Shown in pieces: positions 6,817-10,197 of a stretch of DNA of 10,197 bases. The position numbers and the translations under genes were made by a program. Position 1 is the stretch's first letter. Every line of letters starts with the position of its first letter. The DNA comes from Actinomycetes bacterium (GTDB lineage: Bacteria; Actinomycetota; Acidimicrobiia; Acidimicrobiales; Acidimicrobiaceae). A model generated the notes under the pieces. That model searched no databases, was not told where the DNA came from, and saw only the letters and a list, made by a program, of their open reading frames with translations. The stretch is from positions 1-10,197 of the forward strand of contig JAKBSX010000048.1 of NCBI GenBank assembly GCA_021844725.1, read 5' to 3'.

Positions 6817-7935
6817 TTATTTAAATGCCGACTTTATCTTGGAAAAAATGCCGTGATCACGATCGCTTACGTCTTCGCCCCGTAATTCAGCTATCTTCCT
6901 AAATAGATCCTCCTGCTCTCCATCGAGATGAGTAGGAATCTCTACCACCACAGTCACTATCAAATCGCCCCTCTTGTTGCCACCCCTGACATCAGGGACA
7001 CCACGGGATCGCAGCCTAAACTGAGTTCCAGGCTGAGTCCCTTGGGGTATGACCAGGTCTTCCACCCCATCTAAAGTCTCAAATTTTAGCGCTGCGCCTA
7101 AAACAGCCTGAGTAAGCGCCAAATGTAACTCGCAGTGCAGGTCATTGCCATCCCTTGTAAATCGAGGATGGGGCTTAACCCGAATTTGAACGTAAAGATC
7201 TCCTGGACGGCCTCCTCTTGGTCCAGCTGGGCCACGGCCTGCAAGTCGAAGTGTCGAACCGTGATCCACTCCAGCAGGAATCTCAACTGAGTAATTTCGC
7301 TCCTCCGTCCGCCGTCCTTCGCCTCTACAATCAGGACACGGAGTAGTTATGACAGTTCCCTCTCCCCGGCAACGATCGCATGGTGCAGTTGTGACCATTC
7401 TGCCCAAGATAGACTGGGCAACCCTGCGAACCTGACCTGCCCCATTGCAAACAGGGCAGGTACTCGAAGTTGTACCTGGTTTGGCACCGGATCCTGAACA
7501 CGTTCCACAGGTCACCGGTAAGCGTACACTGACCTCTTTCTGGACACCAAACACCGCTTCAGTAAATGCGAGATCTACAAATACCTCGGTATCCGCACCT
7601 CTCTGGGGACCAGTCCTTTGATTAGAAAATCCACCTCCAAAGGCCGAGCCAAAGAAAGTTTCGAATATATCACCCATACCGGAGCCAAATGGGCCTGTGT
7701 CTCCCATCCCGCCTCTTAGGCCATCTTCCCCATAGGCATCGTAAATTCGTCTTTTTTCTGGGTCTCGAAGAGTTTCGTAAGCTGTGGTAATTTCCTTAAA
7801 CCTGTTTTCTAACTCTTTGTCGCCACCATTCGCGTCGGGGTGCAGTTCACGGGCCAGACGACGATAAGCCTTTTTAATTTCATCGTCGGATGCATTCCTG
7901 GATATACCTAAAAGGCTGTAATAATCTTTCGGCAC
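6817..7935 (-). CDS. dnaJ: DnaJ co-chaperone (type I Hsp40)
   Basis: An Hsp40 that delivers unfolded clients to DnaK and stimulates its ATPase. All type I parts are present in 372 residues: J domain (3-68) with the HPD motif at 32-34; a Gly/Phe-rich segment (about 72-110); a zinc domain with four CxxCxGxG repeats (C143/C146, C160/C163, C186/C189, C200/C203), so both zinc sites are intact; and the C-terminal client-binding domains (about 210-335). The start codon is GTG, whose G is shared with the TAG stop of hrcA (TAGTG). AGAGG lies just upstream inside the end of hrcA, and the protein start MPKDYY suits the family. The one-base overlap implies coupled translation with hrcA. Linkage to hrcA and not to dnaK-grpE resembles the dnaJ2 gene of actinobacteria. 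Confidence 0.97.
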   Translation of the reverse strand: MPKDYYSLLGISRNASDDEIKKAYRRLARELHPDANGGDKELENRFKEITTAYETLRDPEKRRIYDAYGEDGLRGGMGDTGPFGSGMGDIFETFFGSAFGGGFSNQRTGPQRGADTEVFVDLAFTEAVFGVQKEVSVRLPVTCGTCSGSGAKPGTTSSTCPVCNGAGQVRRVAQSILGRMVTTAPCDRCRGEGTVITTPCPDCRGEGRRTEERNYSVEIPAGVDHGSTLRLAGRGPAGPRGGRPGDLYVQIRVKPHPRFTRDGNDLHCELHLALTQAVLGAALKFETLDGVEDLVIPQGTQPGTQFRLRSRGVPDVRGGNKRGDLIVTVVVEIPTHLDGEQEDLFRKIAELRGEDVSDRDHGIFSKIKSAFK

Positions 7936-8951
7936 TAACCTCTGCCCTCACTCAATCTCTTGCCTAAACCCGTACTTACAAGATTAACCGCAGCCAACAC
8001 TTTGGGGTAGTTCATTCGAGTTGGTCCAACTAACCCTATAGAGCCTACCTGCTCACCTTCGACAATATAGGGTGATACCACAACCGAACACTCAGCCAAT
8101 GGAGGAATTCCAAGCTCAGTCCCAATACCAACGTTTCTTCCTCTGGCTAAAACATCGCGAATTAAAGTTACTACCAAAAAGTGTTGTTCCAAAGTTGCTA
8201 AAACTTTTCTAACCGTGTCAACCGCATCAAATGCGTTTGCCACCTTGGAAGCTCCCTCTATGTATACCTCGCTGTTTTCAGACTTGAACTCCTTGAGCAT
8301 TGAAAATGCAAGCTCACATAGATTATCAAGTTGAGGATTCTCCACTAATGGAAGGTCGGACAAAGATCCCACAACACTCCCTCTCAAATTCCTGGTCAAG
8401 AAATTAGACACCTTTTCTAATTCCAGTTCATCGATTTCCTGCTGAACCTCCAAAGATTTCTTGCTTACCACGCCTTTGGAGTCGACCATTAGTAGAAGAA
8501 TTCTTTTGGGACCTAATGAAACCAGCTGGACCGACCTTATTCTTACTGTCTCCGGATCCGGACCCGTGACCACTGCAGCATAGTTTGTCAGGTTGGTTAG
8601 CAAACGAGACGTATCACTGAACATCTCAGCCAATGCACCGTGGGCTTTAGTAAAAAATTCCTCAATACTCTGAATCTCTGGCATATCTGAATTATTGGCA
8701 TCTTTGACAAAAGTATCTACGTAATATCTGTAACCCTTGTCAGTTGGAATTCTCCCCGCGCTCGTGTGAGGCTGGATCAGGTACCCTTCCTGCTCCAGGT
8801 AGTTCATTTCATTTCGAATAGTCGCAGATGAAACATTTATCCCAGACAGACGGGATATGTGAGTAGAACCAACGGGTTCTGCAAGTTGCACGTACTCATC
8901 AACTACCGCTCTCAAAATAGCGGCTTTTCTGTCATCCATAGAACCTGACAT
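7935..8951 (-). CDS. hrcA: HrcA, heat-inducible transcription repressor
   Basis: The repressor that binds CIRCE operators upstream of chaperone genes and is released on heat shock, usually when GroEL becomes occupied. Its 338 residues are normal. The winged-helix DNA-binding domain fills about 5-80, with VSSATIRNEM (40-49), LIQPHTSAGRIPT (58-70) and KGYRYYVD (72-79), all highly characteristic. A GAF-like regulatory domain and dimerisation region follow, with GRNVGIGTELG and the terminal SIGLVGPTRMNYPKV. The ATG at 8951 is favoured over Met5 because AAAGGG (8964-8959) sits 7 bases upstream. A CIRCE element 27 bases before the start shows that the gene should repress itself together with dnaJ and perhaps the genes beyond. 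dnaK, grpE and groEL are not in this window. Confidence 0.97.
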   Translation of the reverse strand: MSGSMDDRKAAILRAVVDEYVQLAEPVGSTHISRLSGINVSSATIRNEMNYLEQEGYLIQPHTSAGRIPTDKGYRYYVDTFVKDANNSDMPEIQSIEEFFTKAHGALAEMFSDTSRLLTNLTNYAAVVTGPDPETVRIRSVQLVSLGPKRILLLMVDSKGVVSKKSLEVQQEIDELELEKVSNFLTRNLRGSVVGSLSDLPLVENPQLDNLCELAFSMLKEFKSENSEVYIEGASKVANAFDAVDTVRKVLATLEQHFLVVTLIRDVLARGRNVGIGTELGIPPLAECSVVVSPYIVEGEQVGSIGLVGPTRMNYPKVLAAVNLVSTGLGKRLSEGRG

Positions 8952-8975
8952 ATATCCGCCCTTTTCTACAAATCA

Positions 8976-9005
8976 CTTATAGCACTCTATTCTAGTGAGT
9001 GCTAA
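8976..9005 (-). promoter_or_regulatory. Candidate hrcA promoter embedded in the CIRCE operator
   Basis: On the minus strand TTAGCA (9005-9000, 4 of 6 against TTGACA) and TATAAG (8981-8976, 5 of 6 against TATAAT) are 18 bases apart. A start about 7 bases later would give a short leader carrying the AAAGGG ribosome site. Another -10-like box, TAGAAT (8994-8989), lies in the operator spacer but lacks a good -35. Either choice puts HrcA binding on top of the polymerase site. Confidence 0.4.
8979..9005 (-). promoter_or_regulatory. CIRCE element (HrcA operator)
   Basis: The minus strand reads TTAGCACTC, nine bases, then GAGTGCTAT. The CIRCE consensus is TTAGCACTC-N9-GAGTGCTAA, so only the last base differs. 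It ends 27 bases before the hrcA start codon, the standard place for autoregulation of an hrcA-dnaJ operon. Confidence 0.95.
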
Positions 9006-9111
9006 CGAATACGAAATACACAATTAATCACAAGGAGATAAGATCCGAACGGCAAAGTCTCAATATGACTAGCCTTCCAACCTCAGACAAGTCCACCTAT
9101 GACCAGCATAA

Positions 9112-10152
9112 CTAAGGCGCAACCATTGGCTTAATTGATAGAGTGCCATCCTGCTGCCAGTTTACCGAGTAAGGATCGGCCAGGTGGCCTACAAAGTTAC
9201 CATCATCGTCGTCATTTGCAAAAGCAAGTAATAGCCACTGTGAATTTCTGTCTTGGATTAGCCGCCCCGCATACAGCTCGTGATTCGTGAGCAGCTGAGC
9301 ATTCATTATATCAAACTGCGCAACCACCGATTCCGCCGGAACCGCCCAAACGCCACCTTCTCCGCCGCCCTTTTCCCCTGCAGCCTTCCGCACTGCAGAA
9401 AACTCTCGCCGAAGGCATGAAAAAAGCAATACCGGTCTACCGTTAACAACGTTTATCTGAGTAACTTCCAGATCCCCAAATCCTCCACCAGCACTACTAA
9501 GTGCGGGTTGAATTTCCCAATCCATCAAGTCATTGGAAACTGCGTGGCCCACCACGCCTCTATCATCAACTACGCCGTCTTTCGACCTGGCAGTTATGTA
9601 CATGTGCCAGCCATGCCCGTCGGGGTCTGGGAATACCCAAGGATCTCTCCAGGTCTCGTTTGGCCAGGTCGATTCACCGAGCTTCTCATAAAGGCGGGGA
9701 TCTGCACTGATGACGTTAAAATCGGGTCTGCTGTCCCAAGTGTAGAGATCGGAAGAGGTCTTCAAACCAATTCGCTGTATCAGCCCACCTTCATCCTTGC
9801 AAATCCCGGTATAAAACATGTACCACAGCTCGTCGGGTCCTTTTAGCACTGAACCAGTCCAATGCGACATGTCATCAAAACTACTTGGAGAACCCTCCGG
9901 CGACGGGTGCATTATATCTTCACAAACTGTCCAGTTGAATAAGTCTGTCGATACTGCATGACCCACAGAAGTCCCAATGTGGCGATCATCTGGATTTCTG
10001 ACTATATCGTGCCTACCGTCAGGGGAGTGAAATACCTTCGATGCCCTGAGAAAATATATATGATATTCTTTACCGGTATCGGCGATCCAAAAATCCCAAG
10101 TCCAAGTATCTTCTAGCTGCAGCACAATCAGTAATCTCCCTATCAAAACCAT
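9112..10152 (-). CDS. Glycoside hydrolase, five-bladed beta-propeller GH32/GH43/GH68-type
   Basis: A putative carbohydrate-active enzyme, most like fructan- or sucrose-acting beta-fructosidases. Motifs (from the ATG at 10152): TWTWDFW (16-22) with Asp20 as likely nucleophile; IGTSVGHAVSTDLFNW (59-74), the blade-type 'HA-S-DL--W' repeated as VGHAVSNDLMDW at 201-212; WTGSVL (98-103); TWRDPWVF (167-174) with Asp170 as transition-state stabiliser; and DLEVTQ (227-232) with Glu229 as likely acid/base. The nucleophile context WDFW resembles GH68 (WDSW) more than the NDPNG of GH32. There is no signal peptide, so it is probably cytoplasmic. An in-frame TAG at 10170-10168 limits the 5' end. The first residues are atypical, and a GTG at codon 10 (10125) preceded by GGGAG at about 10 bases may be the true start. 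Substrate is unknown. It lies upstream of hrcA in the same direction, but hrcA has its own promoter. Confidence 0.8.
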   Translation of the reverse strand: MVLIGRLLIVLQLEDTWTWDFWIADTGKEYHIYFLRASKVFHSPDGRHDIVRNPDDRHIGTSVGHAVSTDLFNWTVCEDIMHPSPEGSPSSFDDMSHWTGSVLKGPDELWYMFYTGICKDEGGLIQRIGLKTSSDLYTWDSRPDFNVISADPRLYEKLGESTWPNETWRDPWVFPDPDGHGWHMYITARSKDGVVDDRGVVGHAVSNDLMDWEIQPALSSAGGGFGDLEVTQINVVNGRPVLLFSCLRREFSAVRKAAGEKGGGEGGVWAVPAESVVAQFDIMNAQLLTNHELYAGRLIQDRNSQWLLLAFANDDDDGNFVGHLADPYSVNWQQDGTLSIKPMVAP

Positions 10153-10197
10153 CGGAACGCGTGGAAACTAGAGAAGAAACTTCGCTTTCCCATCCCT

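Noticed and set aside
9032..9115. Small + strand gene: strong AAGGAG (9032-9037) followed by a 16-codon frame from ATG at 9065
   Set aside because: The gap from the ribosome-like site to the ATG is 27 bases, the peptide is tiny and unremarkable, and the region is upstream of a minus-strand promoter.
9508..9846. 112-codon + strand frame opposite the glycoside hydrolase
   Set aside because: It is antisense to a protein with clear family motifs, has no ribosome site I can see and no recognisable domain.

Overview
The window looks like chromosomal DNA of a moderate-GC actinobacterium (Actinomycetota). The clues are a BldD-type regulator with an intact cyclic-di-GMP signature, an hrcA-dnaJ-rsmE block of the kind found with the second dnaJ of actinobacteria, and a hemW gene close by. 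The base composition and protein style would suit a marine or uncultivated Acidimicrobiia-like lineage, but that placement is inference. No tRNA, rRNA, CRISPR, insertion sequence or phage gene was seen.

Left block (1-3985, + strand): the distal end of an operon for a membrane-bound, energy-converting hydrogenase-like complex (formate hydrogenlyase / complex I superfamily). It encodes a large subunit, a fused two-cluster ferredoxin plus NuoB-like small subunit, and an HyfB/NuoL-like ion-translocating antiporter subunit. The large subunit has lost all four cysteines that hold the NiFe centre, while the small subunit keeps every iron-sulfur ligand and the membrane subunit keeps its key charged residues. 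This is the signature of an 'energy-converting hydrogenase related' (Ehr) complex: an ion-pumping electron-transfer machine that should not make or consume hydrogen by NiFe chemistry. Its redox partner is unknown, and its remaining subunits should lie upstream, outside the window.

A 214-base convergent intergenic region (3986-4199) separates this from the minus-strand block. Reading right to left, that block is hrcA (heat-shock repressor), dnaJ, rsmE, a bldD-like gene and hemW. hrcA and dnaJ overlap by one base and rsmE follows dnaJ after four bases. A near-perfect CIRCE operator lies just upstream of hrcA, so HrcA should autoregulate the block. A likely internal promoter in front of the bldD-like gene carries an inverted repeat and a BldD-box-like half-site, which suggests separate control of bldD and hemW.

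At the right end (9112-10152, minus strand) is a glycoside hydrolase of the five-bladed beta-propeller GH32/GH43/GH68 type, with candidate catalytic Asp, Asp and Glu in place. It has no evident link to its neighbours.
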